A stretch of DNA of 64,000 nt. It comes from Conchocele bisecta. Its lineage: Eukaryota; Mollusca; Bivalvia; Lucinida; Thyasiridae. A program made the translations under genes and the position numbers. The stretch covers positions 6,439,131 through 6,503,130 of the forward strand of contig CM055275.1 of the NCBI GenBank assembly GCA_029237695.1, written 5' to 3'. Each line of letters opens with the position of its first letter. The first letter of the stretch is position 1. Below are positions 10,810 through 22,308 of the stretch, one piece after another. Below the pieces are notes generated by a model that was not told the DNA's origin, did no database searches, and was given only the letters and a program-made list of their open reading frames with translations.

Positions 10810-11077
10810 GGAACGAATTGTTAATTCGTGGGAACGAATTGTTATACCGTGGGAACGAATTGTTATATCGTCGGAACGAATTGTTAATTCGAGGGAACGA
10901 ATTGTTAAATTGATGGAACGAATTGTCATTTCGTGGGAGCGAATTGCCAAATTGAGGGAACGAATTGATGGAACGAATTGTCATTTCGTGGGAACGAATT
11001 GTTAAATTGAGGGAACGAATTGTTATTTCGTGCGAACGAATTAATAAAAAATACCCATGTCCCCTGCGGGATTCCGT
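10810..11077. mobile_element. Family D element, left end unclear
   Basis: At least ten 21-bp CGAATTGTT units (spacing 10811, 10832, 10853), ending TGTCCCCTGCGGG. I cannot see the matching left end. Confidence 0.75.
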
Positions 11078-11172
11078 AGGTGGGAAAATATTATCATTCC
11101 GAAATAGATCACAGAAAACAGAACACGGTCTTTGATGCAGCGTTGCAGAACAAAATACTAACTCATTGGAAT

Positions 11173-11668
11173 TTAAAGGCACATGCCCATTCAGTAGGAA
11201 CAACATGTTCTTTATAGGAATTAAATAAGTGTATACTTGTATCACTATTCCACCAGGTCTAAACATTACCAGTGCCCGCTGATACAGATATAATCATTTA
11301 GTAATAGCTATTTTACTGATAGTGACTCGCGTATCGTATCAGGCTATTTTCATATGCAAATGAGGCATGATATTTTTTAATTATTTATGCTAATTAAATG
11401 CGTCACCAGAAAATAATTATATTTCCCACAGATTATAAGTATGATCATTGCACATCAAAAAATAAATACCGATAATAAATAGCAATGTCCGTTAAGATTT
11501 TAAGGAACACGGCTATCGCCCGATATCGGTGGGATATAAAATGTATAATAATGCCAATCAATACATGGGGTAATGGTGAATGAATGTTTATTTTGCCAGA
11601 AAATGCCTCAGATGATGTATGTGATATAAAGAACACTTTGTGCCTACTGAGCGGGCATGTACCTTTAA
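11173..11668. mobile_element. Family C element (TTAA-flanked, GTACATGCCCAC ends)
   Basis: TTAA then AGGCACATGCCCATTCAG at the left; GCGGGCATGTACCT then TTAA at the right. Internal landmarks GTGTATACTTGTATCACT, TCATATGCAAATGAGGC and TGGGGTAATGGTGAATGA recur in all copies. No coding capacity. Confidence 0.85.
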
Positions 11669-12032
11669 AGAAACGAGATCAAAAACATGCTTCGAAAGTG
11701 TTGAAACAGATTCGGAAACCTAGTTTAATTGTCAATTTGTTTCGTATTTCTGAACTCAATTAAAATCTAGGATTGGTCAAACAAATGCAATACTGAAAAG
11801 TAACACACGTTTACAAAGATTATTTAATTTATTTTTTAATATTATATAAAACTGTTTTGCAATAGACGATTAATAATTTAGTTTATTTAAATCGATTTCG
11901 CTAGCACATGCATAACGAAACCAAACCAAACCAACTTATATCACATTAAAGTCACTCTAGACTTTCTATTAAAAATACACAATGTGTTAAATTCACTCTT
12001 TTTATTAACTAACAAATGATATCCATTGTTTA
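11669..12032. other. No gene recognised
   Basis: AT-rich unassigned sequence between two TTAA-flanked elements. Confidence 0.4.
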
Positions 12033-12036
12033 TTAA

Positions 12037-12275
12037 CCCTTTCACCCCTAAGTAACTGGAATTGATTTTGATATGTTAATTGTGCAACCAATCAAACTGT
12101 CACAAAATGGTGTTCAGACTGGTCCATTTATGAAAAGGTGGTATTTTTGTTCTCAAAAATATGAAAATTACTTTCAAAAAGTGCAGATCCAGATGAGCCG
12201 GCTCGTTACGAGCCGGCTCATCTGGATATACACTGTTTGCATAAACCGCTATAGCGGGCTTTCGGGTCCAAAGGG
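12037..12275. mobile_element. piggyBac-like MITE with central palindrome
   Basis: TTAA, then CCCTTTCACCCCTAAGTAAC; right end GGGTCCAAAGGG then TTAA. The centre is a palindrome built on ATCCAGATGAGCCGGCTCG. Related copies: 20830-21036 and part of 22082-22308. Confidence 0.75.
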
Positions 12276-12390
12276 TTAAAGTTTTAGATAGTATATATTT
12301 TAATATATCGCAGGTGTTTGGGAATTTGAGAAAATACAATAGTGAGTTTCATTAGGTAATTTGCTCTGAATTAAGCACATTTTGTATATC

Positions 12391-12668
12391 AGTGGCCGAT
12401 TTCACCAAAATTGCAAAGTATACTTATCTAGCAAAGTATAGTTTGAGGGAGTAATCATTTATTTTTCTCGAAATGCCTTATTTCATACAGAACTAACGAC
12501 TGCATATATTTGGTGATTAAAAGTATGCAGAATTAGTATACTGAATGTATTACATTATCACAGCCAAAGTGTAATAAAGATTAATAAATGTATCCTTAAA
12601 TTGAAAATTTCTCCCTCAAAGTGTACTTAGCAAGATAAGTATACTTTGAAATTTTGATGAAATTCGCT
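12391..12668. mobile_element. MITE with long inverted ends (AAAGTATACTTAT family)
   Basis: GTGGCCGATTTCACCAAAAT, AAGTATACTTATCTAGC and TTTGAGGGAG in the left half are complemented in the right half (CTCCCTCAAAG ... TTGATGAAATTCGCTAC). A second copy is at 47682-47997. Confidence 0.75.
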
Positions 12669-13281
12669 ACTGAGACATCCGCTGAGACACAGCCCCTTTA
12701 ACAACATAAAATGGTGCCTTTGGTTAAGAAGTGAAATTTGCAGTTAAAAACGCGAAACAAACAATGTATCGGAAATATCATTTGAGATAATGCGCCTTTG
12801 AATCTTCTATCATTATTGTATTTATTACATAAACTATGGTTCGCAATGTAATAACACAGTGTATTAAATTCATAAATAAGCTAGTGTAATAAATATTTCT
12901 GGGATTCCGCAGGGGAAAATAAAAAAATCGCCACTTCAAAAAGAAAATTAAAAAAATGTAATTTTTTATCGCCAATTGTTTATTTTTATCGCCAATTGCG
13001 AAAGTTGCGATCGCCAGCGGAATCCCTGATATTTAAAACAGGACTTGACGGATATTACATACATGCGATCTGCATAGCGTCAGTGTATGTCGCTCTGCTT
13101 ACGCAATATGTGAAATCAATTGATTAATATGATATTTATTAAAATTGTTGACCGATTCGCTAACAAACTCGACATAGTCTCGTTTCTTATTAAATCAAAT
13201 AACTCATGTAATAAATATTAGTATCATGTAATATCACCGTGTAATACATATAGTTACATTTTCGCTAATGTAATATCCTCT
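12669..13281. other. No gene recognised
   Basis: AT-rich sequence; TCGCCAATTG recurs twice near 12970-13000. No exon signals I trust. Confidence 0.4.
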
Positions 13282-13735
13282 TTAAAGGCACATACCCACT
13301 CAATAAGCACACACTGTTCTTTATATCAGAGACATCATCTGGGACATTTACTGACAAAATAAACATTAATCCACCATCACCCCACGTATTGATTGACAGT
13401 AATATACATTTTATATCAGATATAAATTTCCAGTTAACGGACATTACCATTATTTATTTTTTGATGTGCAATGATCATACTTTATAATCTGACGATGATA
13501 TTATTGTTTCAGGTGACGCATTTAATTAGTATAAATAAGTAAAAAAGATCATGCCTCATTTGCATATGAAAATAGCCTGATACCACCGCGCGTCACTATC
13601 AGTAAAATAAATATTACTACATGATTATATCTGTATTCGCAATTGTAAGACCTGGTGGAATAGTGACACAGTTGTTCACTTATTTAATTCCTATAAAGAA
13701 CATTGTGTGCCTACTGAGTGGGCATGTACCTTTAA
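13282..13735. mobile_element. Family C element
   Basis: TTAA plus AGGCACATACCCACTCA at the left and GAGTGGGCATGTACCT plus TTAA at the right. The middle is inverted relative to other copies, consistent with two partial copies joined. Confidence 0.8.
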
Positions 13736-14037
13736 AATATACAATTATCTACATATTGTACATGTACTTACACATAGTGATATGCTCAAAATTCGTGCGT
13801 ATTGTACAGGTAGTGTCCGTCCTTTTGTCTGTGCGCTTTGTCGATAGATAGCTTTATACACTTACACTTATCAAAATATGAGCCACTCGCCTGAGAAAAT
13901 GGACCTTACATCAATATTTGGGACCAGTGTAGCCCCGGATTTATAAACGTATCAAATGAGCATTAACTCGTATGAGAAACCCGACCTGATTTCAAGAATT
14001 GCAACCAGCGTAGCTCCAGATTTATAAACTTCACAAA
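13736..14037. other. No gene recognised
   Basis: AGCATTAACTCGTATGAGAA and AGCGTAGCTCCAGATTTATAA (shortened here to its core TAGCTCCAGATTTATAA) loosely repeat earlier text at 13928-13945, a diverged two-unit duplication. Nothing else seen. Confidence 0.35.
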
Positions 14038-14294
14038 TATAGAGAATAGTAGGTTAGTGCCGTCAATGGGGAAAAATATCTGGCAAGGCTCAGGGAACGG
14101 GATGGGCGAGGCTCTGCAGAGCACATCCCGTTTCCGTGCCGCGCCAGATATTGTTCCCATTCACGACACTAACCTACTATTCTATTTATCCCGTCAACAT
14201 TACAAATAGCTTTAAAATGCAAATCGTATTGACAGGATATCAAAAATGTTTCACGGCATCGTGTTTCACGGCACATACGCACTGTGTTGACAGG
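14038..14294 (-). mobile_element. Family A terminal-hairpin element, reversed
   Basis: Reads GAGAATAGTAGGTTAGTGCC through a hairpin to CACTAACCTACTATTC, then on to GTGTTGACAGGAT at the far end, the reverse of the copy at 44576-44839. Confidence 0.8.
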
Positions 14295-14314
14295 ATGAAA
14301 ACAGTGTGAGATAC

Positions 14315-14641
14315 GGAGCCCCGCAGGGGACGTAGAATTCTTCTGTTTATTAATTAATTCCCACTAAATAACAATTCGTTTCCTTGATTCAACAATTCGT
14401 TCCCACGAATTAATAATTCGTTCCCACGAGTTAACAATTCGTTCCCTCAATTTAACAGTTCGTTCCCTCAATTTAACAGTTCGTTCCCAGAAAATAACAA
14501 TTCGTTCCCATGGGAACGAATTGTTAATTCGTTGGAACGAATTGTTAACTCGAGGGAACGAATTGTTAATTCGAGGTAACGATTCGTGAAATTGAGGGTA
14601 TGAATTGTCATTTCGTGGGAACGAATTATTAATTCGAGAGA
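14315..14641. mobile_element. Family D element, right end lost
   Basis: Starts GGAGCCCCGCAGGGGACG; 21-bp units switch orientation near 14510; the closing GGGGCTCC is absent. Confidence 0.75.
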
Positions 14642-14937
14642 AAACAAGTCATTATTACAACAACTGCGACGAGCGTATGCACAGAACAGCCTGCGCGTAC
14701 GCCATTCCTTCAACTAAGCATGATGTATGCATCCAATTAACAGTTTGAATTGCTCTTGATTGCATACATGAAAGTATATGATCAGGAATTACACTGATCA
14801 CAAATGGTGTAAACAAACTTTTCTCAACTGCCGGCCGAAAATTTCACTAACATGCGATAAGGTCACGATGATCAGCAGGCAGTGTAATTTAATGACGTCA
14901 ACACTTTCGTTTTTCTTTTCCGTGTTTTCCCACAGCT

Positions 14938-15465
14938 TTAAAGGTGCATGCCAACTCAGTAGGTTATAAAATGGGGAGACAGACAGTTTTGTATTTTCTG
15001 CAGATATGACATTTTCTGGCAATAAAACATTAATTCACCATTACCCCACATGTCGATTGGCATCATTATACATTTTATATCAGACGTAAAATTTCCACAC
15101 TAATATCAGGGGCGATAACCGTGTTTCCTTAAAATGAACATTACTATTTATTCTCTATGTTTTAAAGTGCAATGATCATACTTTATAATCTGTCGAAAAT
15201 ATGATTTGTTCAGGTGACAAATATTTAATGTTTAGTATAAATAATTTAAAAACATCATGCCTAATTTACATGTGCATATGAAAATGGCCTGATACATGTA
15301 CCACCGCGCGTCTCTATCAGTAAAATAAATATTACTAAATGATTATATCTGTATAGCGGGCACTCGTAATTTTCAGAACTGGTGGAATAGTGGCACAATT
15401 ATACACTTAATATTTAATTCATATAAAGAAAACGTTGTGTCTACTGAGTGGGCATGTAACTTTAA
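14938..15465. mobile_element. Family C element
   Basis: TTAA plus AGGTGCATGCCAACTCAG at the left; GTGGGCATGTAACT plus TTAA at the right. Confidence 0.85.
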
Positions 15466-15599
15466 TATGAAATGAAACGTGTTGAACTCGATTGTATAAT
15501 ACATAACCTTGTTAACAATCCGATGTAATCAAATCATACGTGTCAACGCCGCCTGCCTTTGTCACTGATTATTTTAACCAGGATAAGCACGGTGGCAAG

Positions 15600-15986
15600 G
15601 GTACGGAAGCCCATTAGGGCCACTTTACTTTTTTTAAATTTCCATTTATTCAAGATGTTTTCTTGAATTTTCAAGTTCTTTTCTTGAATTTTTCAAGAAA
15701 AGATCTTGAAAATTCAAGAAAAGAACTTTATCTTGAAAATTCAAGAAAAGAACTTGAAAATTCAAGAAAACATCTTGAAATATTGAATTTTCAAGTTCTT
15801 TTCGTGAATTTTCAAGATCTTTTCTTGAATGTTCAAGAAAAGATCTTTAAAATTCAAGAAAATAACTTGAACATTGAAGAAAAGATCTCTAAAATTCAAG
15901 AAAGTATCTTGAAAATTCAAGAAAAGATCTCGAAAATTCAAGAAAAGATAAAAAAAAGTGAAGTGGCCCTAATGGGCTTCCGTACA
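15600..15986. mobile_element. Inverted-repeat element with internal 21-bp palindromic array
   Basis: TACGGAAGCCCATTAGGGCC and ACTT precede a T-run at the left; the exact complement (GGCCCTAATGGGCTTCCGTA) closes the right end after an A-run. Between them, units of TTCAAGAAAAGATCTTGAAA repeat every 21 bp in both orientations. The long Lys/Glu/Asn-rich frame (15663-15998) is a by-product of the 21-bp period. Confidence 0.85.
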
Positions 15987-16009
15987 AGGGCAACTTAATT
16001 GATTTATTC

Positions 16010-16206
16010 ATTGTTTGCTCATGTGTGCGTGCTGTTCATGTGTATGCTGAAACGTACAAAGGTTTGCTCAACGTATATAATGAGCCGTCTCTCGTAATTC
16101 TTTTAGAATGACAATTGTACATGTACCTATGTTTTAGTATTACTATGTATTTTATGATGTACGGTTGATGAGACGTTAATAAAAAAAGTATTATTATTAT
16201 TATTTA
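16010..16206 (+). mobile_element. Possible retroelement 3' tail with (ATT)n
   Basis: ATGAGCCGTCTCTCGTAATTCTT recurs in part near 36350 (ATGAGCCGTCTCTTATAATT is the common core), and the sequence ends GAGACGTTAATAAAAAAAG plus (TAT)n. A simple-repeat tail suggests a LINE- or SINE-type 3' end, but no coding part is present. Confidence 0.3.
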
Positions 16207-16228
16207 TGTAATGACTAAGATTAGTATT

Positions 16229-16516
16229 TCATGTAGACAGACCTCCAGATAAGTTTTTAGCCATATTTCAAATTCAATGCGTATGTTAGAAAAAAATAAA
16301 AACACATTTAAAAATTCACTTATTTGAGCTGACACTGTTTGCTTTTTGCAGCTTAACTAAGAACATTTTCAACTGTATTACATTATCTTCACTACTCAAT
16401 TTGAAAGCCCATGCGTATTTTCACATTGTTGTGAGTATTTTGTACTCCCAATTTTGATAATCAATGCGTATTGTGCTAAAATAAACTACGACAATACGCC
16501 TCTTATCTGGAGCTGT
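16229..16516. mobile_element. MITE with CTCCAGATAAG ends
   Basis: CCTCCAGATAAG at the left and CTTATCTGGAG at the right are inverted; CAATGCGTATTGTG and TCAATGCGTATG recur inside. Target duplication is not clear. Confidence 0.5.
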
Positions 16517-16867
16517 GAATTATAAAAACGTGTTATCATTCTAAATTTAAAAATTTAGTAATTCATACAATTGGATCTTGAAGATCCGATATCGCTGTTG
16601 TATGTTAAATGAAAATGTCTGCGAAGAGAAAATGTGCGAATTTTCATTCCAGATTTGTTCCTTAAATTTACGCCGTTTTTTATCAATAAATTGCGTGAAA
16701 TGGAAACTAACGAACTTTGGTGCAACCACGTGCACGTACAATGTATGTCATTACCATTATTTAAAGCGAAAGTACAAGCATGGTGCAGATAAGCAATGCT
16801 TGATGCTGATTGGTCAACTTGAGCATGACGTCATTTACGAGTACTTGTCATGTACCTGTATTTATCA

Positions 16868-16905
16868 CTACAGTGGAACCTCTCTAAACCGAACACCCTC
16901 AATAA
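16868..16905 (+). mobile_element. Solo end of a pogo/Tigger-like transposon
   Basis: TACAGTGGAACCTCTCTAAA and CCGAACACC match the end sequence of the mini-element at 40970-41038 and the unit of the 41-bp satellite. A family D element has replaced or entered the rest. Confidence 0.5.
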
Positions 16906-16908
16906 CAG

Positions 16909-17380
16909 TTCGAATGAACAATTCGTTCCCACGAATTAACAATTCGTTCCCACGAAACGACAATTCGATCCCTGAATTTAACAATTCGTTCCCTCGAATT
17001 AACAATTCATTCCCACGATATAACAATTCGTTCCCACGATATAACAATTCGTTCCCATCGAATTAACAATTCGTTCCTACGAATTAACAATTCGTTCCTG
17101 GGAGTTCCCAAGAATTAACAATTCGTTCCCGCCAATTTTTAATTCGATGGAACGAATTGTTAATTTGAGGGTACGAATTGTTATATCGTGGCAACGAATC
17201 GTTAATTCGAGGGAACGAATTGTTATATCGTGTGGACGAATTATTTATTCGAGGGAACGAATTGTTATATCGTGGGGACGAATTGTTAATTCGAGGGAAC
17301 GAATTGTTATATCGCGGGAACGAATTGTTATTTCGTGGGAACGAATTAATAAAAAAAATCCATGTCCCCTGCGGGGCTCC
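16909..17380. mobile_element. Family D element, long array
   Basis: About twenty 21-bp CGAATTGTT units, orientation switching near 17130, closing with CCCCTGCGGGGCTCC. Confidence 0.8.
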
Positions 17381-17441
17381 ATATCTTTGATCTGCTTATT
17401 ATCTCACTGTAAATTTAGGATATTTCAAATATGTGTTATTA

Positions 17442-17830
17442 CCGTCTGTTTCACGAAACCTGTCCAAATGTTACGGCTATATAAATAATGCAAAAACTAT
17501 ACATTTTTCCATAATATTAAATTTTAGCCAAATTTAAGAATGAACCTACTTTTTTTATTTCGTGAAAGAACAATTTCCACGTGTTAAATGCCCTCTTAAA
17601 TCCTCACTCTGTGTGGATGTCTATGGGGATTTAGCATGGGGATTTGTTTCAAATTTCAGTAATAGTGGACCGATTTTCAGAATGTAACTTAGATCATTTC
17701 CAAGCTATCTTGTTAGACTTCAGAATCAATTTCCAAAATGTTTTGGGTTTTTTCGACTCCTCCTCCAGGTTCTCCACCACTTTTTCCCCATGTTAAATTC
17801 CCATAGGAGGCACCAGATGGATGGTTTTGT
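17442..17830. mobile_element. CTGTCTGTT-family MITE, 3' truncated
   Basis: CGTCTGTTTCACGAAACCTG, TTACGGCTATATAAA and CCATGTTAAATTCCCATAGG match the complete copies at 28570 and 45234; the right end is missing. Confidence 0.65.
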
Positions 17831-17917
17831 TGGAATCAGGATAAATACAATGTGCAAAAATTAGTTGCGCAATTCGCCATGTTATCTGGGATGTTCTACC
17901 CACTCCAAATATATTTG

Positions 17918-18570
17918 TGTTTTCACACGTGGTACTAACAACAACAACAAGTACTGAAACTTCCAGAACCCATCCGATTCAAAGTACGTAATCTTTTATA
18001 TTGTCCTTATTACGTAACGGATCTTGATGAAATATGGCGCATCAAATTCGTCTTGTTAAGCTGCATTTTGTGGTCTCTGTATTTTCGCCCACATTTATGT
18101 TTGCACGGAAATCGATTCTTAGCAAAAAACGACATAAGTCTGTGCCGAACTCCCTGGACCACTAGATGCAGCTCTTGAAGACGCGTTTGCTGCGCCATAT
18201 TTCATCCAAATCAGTTGCATATTAAGGAAAATATCAAATAATACTTACTTTGGAGTGGGCGACGTTGTTGTTGTTGTTGTAACGCGTCTTCATGAGCTGC
18301 ATTTGGTCGTCCAGAGAGTTCGGCACAGACTTATGTCGTCTTTGCGAAGAATCGATTTCCGTGTCTACCGACACGGAAATCGATTCATCGCAAAAACGAC
18401 AGAAGTTATGGCCAAAGTACAGAGACCACAAATGCAGCTTAACAAGTCGCGTTTGGTGCGCCATATTTTATCAAAATCCGTTAGGTAATAAGAACACTAT
18501 AAACGAATCAGATGCATTCTGGAAATTTCACTACTTGTTGTTGTTGTTAGTATCACGTGATCATACACCT
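17918..18570. mobile_element. Family E, compound of two copies
   Basis: Starts CACGTGGTACTAACAACAAC and ends GTTGTTGTTAGTATCACGTG. A second GTTGTTGTTGTTGTAAC block at about 18264-18282 marks an internal junction. The halves carry ATATGGCGCA, GAATCGATTTCCGTGTC and their complements. Confidence 0.75.
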
Positions 18571-18719
18571 TGAAATACCTCGGTGGGCGTGATATGCCGC
18601 GGCCATCTAGTTCAATTGTAAAACGAGCAACATTTCTCATTTGTGGAACATTACAATAATAGCATTGTAAACGTGTTGGGTATTTACATTGTAAGTATGA
18701 ACGCATACGCAATCCGATA

Positions 18720-19166
18720 TTAAAGGTACATTCCCACTCAGTAGGTTATAATATAGGGAGACAGATATTCTGTAGATAAGGCATTTTCTGGCAAATTAAA
18801 CATTCATTCACCATTACCCCACGTATTGATTGGCATTATTATACTTTGTATATCAGACGTAAATTTCCACACTGATATCAGGGGCGATAACCATGTTTCC
18901 TTAAAATGTTAACGGAAATTTCTATTAAGTATTTGTATTTATTTGTTGGTGTGCAATGATCATACTTTATTAATCTGTCGAAAATATTATTTGTTCAGGT
19001 GACGCATGTAATTAGTATAAATAATAAAAATATACCTGCCTCATTTGCATATGAAAATGGCCTGATACCACCGCGAGTCACTATCAGTAAAATGAATATT
19101 ACTAAATGATTATATCTGTATAGCGGGCACTTGCACTTTTTATAACTGGTGGAATAGTGACACAAT
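18720..19166. mobile_element. Family C element, right end replaced
   Basis: TTAA plus AGGTACATTCCCACTCAG at the left. It breaks off after GGTGGAATAGTGACACAATT near 19166, close to where family D material starts. Confidence 0.75.
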
Positions 19167-19194
19167 TAACATTGTAGTACAAAGCGGAATTATC

Positions 19195-19446
19195 GCGTTT
19201 TTTTATTAATTCGTTCCCACGAAATAACAATTCGTTCCCACGATATAACAATTCGTTCCCAAATGTGATTAGTATGGAGCCCCGCTGGGGTTTTTTCATT
19301 AATTCGTTCCCACGAAATAACCATTCGTTCCCTCAATTGAACAATTCGTTCACACGAAATAACAAGTTAATTCGAGGGAAAGAATTGCTAATTCGTGGAA
19401 ACGAATTAATGAAAAAACCCCAGCGGGGCTCCATACTAATCACATT
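19195..19446. mobile_element. Family D, short copy with extended inverted ends
   Basis: The inner copy has ends AAATGTGATTAGTATGGAGC and GCTCCATACTAATCACATTT, so the inverted repeat extends 15 bases outside GGAGCC. Family D array units also lie on its left (19205-19260). Confidence 0.75.
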
Positions 19447-19514
19447 TGATTTTCCCATATTGGGTGTGATATAAATATGCCTAGAAAGCATACAACATGA
19501 CAGAGTGAAACATT

Positions 19515-20045
19515 TATTCAATGGGGCACACAGGCATTCGGCGTGTTTCGGCTTTCATCGGTATAACCATGATAACTCTATTATATATGAACAAGGCTTC
19601 TAACTTTGGTCGGCCACGACCTCGTATCATAGCAAAATAACATGGATTAAAATTGTAATTTTCTCTGCATTCTATGTATTTCTGCAGGATAATGATAATT
19701 CTCAAATGAGTATATGAACTCGCCACTACAATATTGACGTTAGAGCCTTAAGCACATTATTTCATTTGTTAGGATACGAGGTTGTGTCCGACCTAGGAAA
19801 AGCAGCTGTAATTTGATATTCTTTGCATAATTATGTTCTAACTATGCTATTTTAGCAAGATAACAATAAATCTCAAATGAACATGTGCACTTTCTGCCAA
19901 AATATTCATATTAGCATTAATAAAATCGCGGAATTTGTTATGATACGAGGTCATGTCCGACCAAAGTTAGAAGCCTTGTTCATATATATAGAGTTATACC
20001 GATGAAAGTCGAAACACGCCGAATGTCTGTGATGGGGCATAGAAA
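19515..20045. mobile_element. Element with ~130-bp inverted arms
   Basis: CATTCGGCGTGTTTCGGCTT, CATCGGTATAACC, GAACAAGGCTTCTAACTTTG and GACCTCGTATCATA on the left recur inverted on the right (TATGATACGAGGTCATGTCC ... ACACGCCGAATG). The unique middle is about 250 bp with no gene. Confidence 0.8.
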
Positions 20046-20429
20046 TAAAGTGAATACTCACGCTAAATAACAAACGTGCATCGTAGAAGTGCATCCTCAC
20101 AAGTCACTGACAACAAGTTATGTTAAAAACATGTCAGATATCCGCTTAATTGAATTCCCAACTAACGGAAATTTAAATTGCAACATTCCGTATTCGTCGT
20201 TCGTTTACTTCCTAGACGTTACGTCAATATATTCTAAATATAGAACCACAGCCCATACACATAGCCCAATATTCTCAGGTTAAACTTATATGTATTGTGT
20301 AATACATGCGACTCACTAGTAAATCGCAAGTGGAGTGTATAATTATACGAAATGAAAATGTAGTGTCGTGAAACGGGATATTAAACTGGTAACATATGGT
20401 GGCCTATTCAGCGTTCAGGTGCCAAAGCT
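20046..20429. other. No gene recognised
   Basis: A 64-codon frame at 20089-20283 has no recognisable features. Confidence 0.4.
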
Positions 20430-20665
20430 AAAGTATTTTTATCTCCTAATTATACTAACTCCTACTTAGGAGATACGAAGTCTTAATTAGGAGATAGTAT
20501 CTCCAAATTAGGATTTACTATGTCCTAATTAGGAGATAGTATATCCTAATTATGAGTTAGTATCTCCTAATTAGGACTTATTATCTCCGTGGGAACGAAT
20601 TGTTATTTCGTGGGAACGAATTAATAAAAAAAGGAATTCTGCGTCAGCTGCGGGGCTCCATATCA
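20430..20665. mobile_element. Family D variant with TCCTAATTAGGA 21-bp array
   Basis: The right end (TGGGAACGAATTAATAAAAA, then GCGGGGCTCC) is family D. The array on its left is different: AATTA cores near 20484, 20506, 20527, 20548 and 20569, mostly spaced 21 bp. Confidence 0.7.
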
Positions 20666-20829
20666 TCCCGTCTTAATGTGACGAGATAAAATATAGACAA
20701 TAAATTAAAAACCAATGTCATGTGTGGGTAGTATCACATTTTTGACGAGATTTCGTGTTGGTTATCTCGTTCAATTTATCTCGTCGTGACCGTTAGTAAA
20801 TCGTCTTGATGCGATAATTATGTACTTAA

Positions 20830-21036
20830 CCCTTTGAACCCGAAAGCCCGCTATATCGGTGTATGCAAACAGTGCAGATCCAGATGAGCCGGCTCGTAAC
20901 GAGTAATTTTCATATTTTTGAGAACAACAAATACCCCCTTTTTATAAATGGAATAGTCTCAAAATCATTTTGCGATGATTGGATTGGTTTGCAAAATTAA
21001 CATATCGCAGCCCATTCAGTTACTTAGGGGTGAAAG
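20830..21036. mobile_element. piggyBac-like MITE, one end lost
   Basis: TTAA then CCCTTTGAACCCGAAAGCCC; inside, CAGATCCAGATGAGCCGG; right side TTACTTAGGGGTGAAAG, lacking the final GGG-TTAA. It is the 12037 family in reverse. Confidence 0.65.
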
Positions 21037-21354
21037 ACGACATTTATGCATTGTCTGCATTAGTTTCTCGATCAATGAACTCACAGCACTTCGGCTCAAT
21101 TAATCGCATATGTCGACTCTTTCGCCAACATCGATTAAATTAATCACTGAATGTTTCAATACGTACAAAGCTATATTTAATGTCAAACCACGTCCATGTA
21201 CTAATATTGCCGTAATTTGAAAGTCCGTTTATGGGCGGTACTTCATTCGAACGAACATTTGCACTCGACGGGACGGGCCAAACAATAAGACAGTTATAGT
21301 TCACATACAAACTGTTTATATACTAATTTATTGAAAAGTCAATGTGTGAACTCA
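21037..21354. other. No gene recognised
   Basis: Unassigned sequence. Confidence 0.4.
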
Positions 21355-21790
21355 ATGTGCATCACCACGTGGTTACAACAACAACAACAACAATAGCTGA
21401 AAGTGTTGAAAGCGCGCCCACTGCAAAGTAAATATTATTTGATATTTTCCTTAATAGGCAACGATTTTGATGAAATATGGCGCAGCAAACGCGTCTTCAT
21501 GAGCTGCATTTGTTGGTCCCGGGAGTTCGGCACATACTTATGTCATTGTTGCCAAGAATCGATTTCTGTGTCAATAGACACGGAAATCGATACTTCGCAA
21601 AAACGACAGAAGTTTGGGCCAAAGTACCGACACCACTAAATGCAGTTTAACAAGACGCGTTTGACGCGTCATATTTCATCAAAATCAGTTACATAATAAG
21701 GACAAAATAAAGGAATACGTACTTTGAAAATGAGGGCTTCTGGAAGGTTCTGTCCTTGTTGTTGTTGCTGCAACCACGTGATCATACACA
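21355..21790. mobile_element. Family E element, reference full copy
   Basis: Ends CACGTGGTTACAACAACAAC and GTTGTTGCTGCAACCACGTG are inverted. The interior is a large foldback: ATATGGCGCAGCAAACGCG, CATGAGCTGCATTTG and GAATCGATTTCTGTGTC on the left pair with complements on the right around a short centre near 21575. Confidence 0.8.
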
Positions 21791-21993
21791 TTGGAGCTAT
21801 ACTTACTATTACATGTACATAAGGTATACGGTGTCTTAAGACGATGTATGTATCACGTTATTACGTTACAATGTATGTGGATGTCAGAAATAACCCACCA
21901 TTGCCATGTTTGTAGTAGTTAAGTACTCTGTGATACAGCATACTAATTATGGCATAGTCTGAGCTAAAACGTATAAAATGTGATATAGCATAC

Positions 21994-22076
21994 TACAGTG
22001 CAACCTCTCTACAACAGCCACCCATGGGAAGACGCAAAACTGGCTGTTGTAGAGAGGTGGCTGTTGTAGGGAGGTT
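21994..22076. mobile_element. Foldback with pogo/Tigger-like end (CAGTGCAACCTCTCTAC)
   Basis: TACAGTGCAACCTCTCTACA starts the stretch, and AACAGCCA is complemented by TGGCTGTT twice. The sequence ACCTCTCTA plus a CAGT start is common at ends of pogo/Tigger-type elements; no transposase is present. Confidence 0.5.
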
Positions 22077-22081
22077 AATGC

Positions 22082-22308
22082 TGAATTAAATTTTGTCGTC
22101 TACTTTTTTTCTTCTTTTTTTCGATAATTCTCATCAAATACATGCTTTGACAGCATTTTAGAATGTAAATGATTCTAAAGTGCTGTCAAAACATGTTTTT
22201 ATTGAGAAAGAAGGCAATGCAACAGCAAACGACAATTTCGTTACGAGCCGGCTCATCTGGATCTGCACTGTTTGCATAAATCGCTATAATAGTTTCGGGT
22301 TCAAAGGG
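22082..22308. mobile_element. Chimeric piggyBac-like MITE ending at a shared TTAA
   Basis: Left part carries GATTCTAAAGTGCTGTCAAA as in the copies near 3115 and 35095; the right part carries GAGCCGGCTCATCTGGAT and ends TTCAAAGGG-TTAA as in the 12037 copy. Its TTAA is also the left TTAA of the next element. Confidence 0.6.

Noticed and set aside
15663..15998. 111-codon Lys/Glu/Asn-rich frame
   Set aside because: It lies wholly within the 21-bp TTCAAGAAAAGATCTTGAA array.
3723..17488. Frames with NNSFPR / GNELLIR / ERIVNS repeats
   Set aside because: Products of the 21-bp family D units (seven codons per unit) in several frames and both strands.
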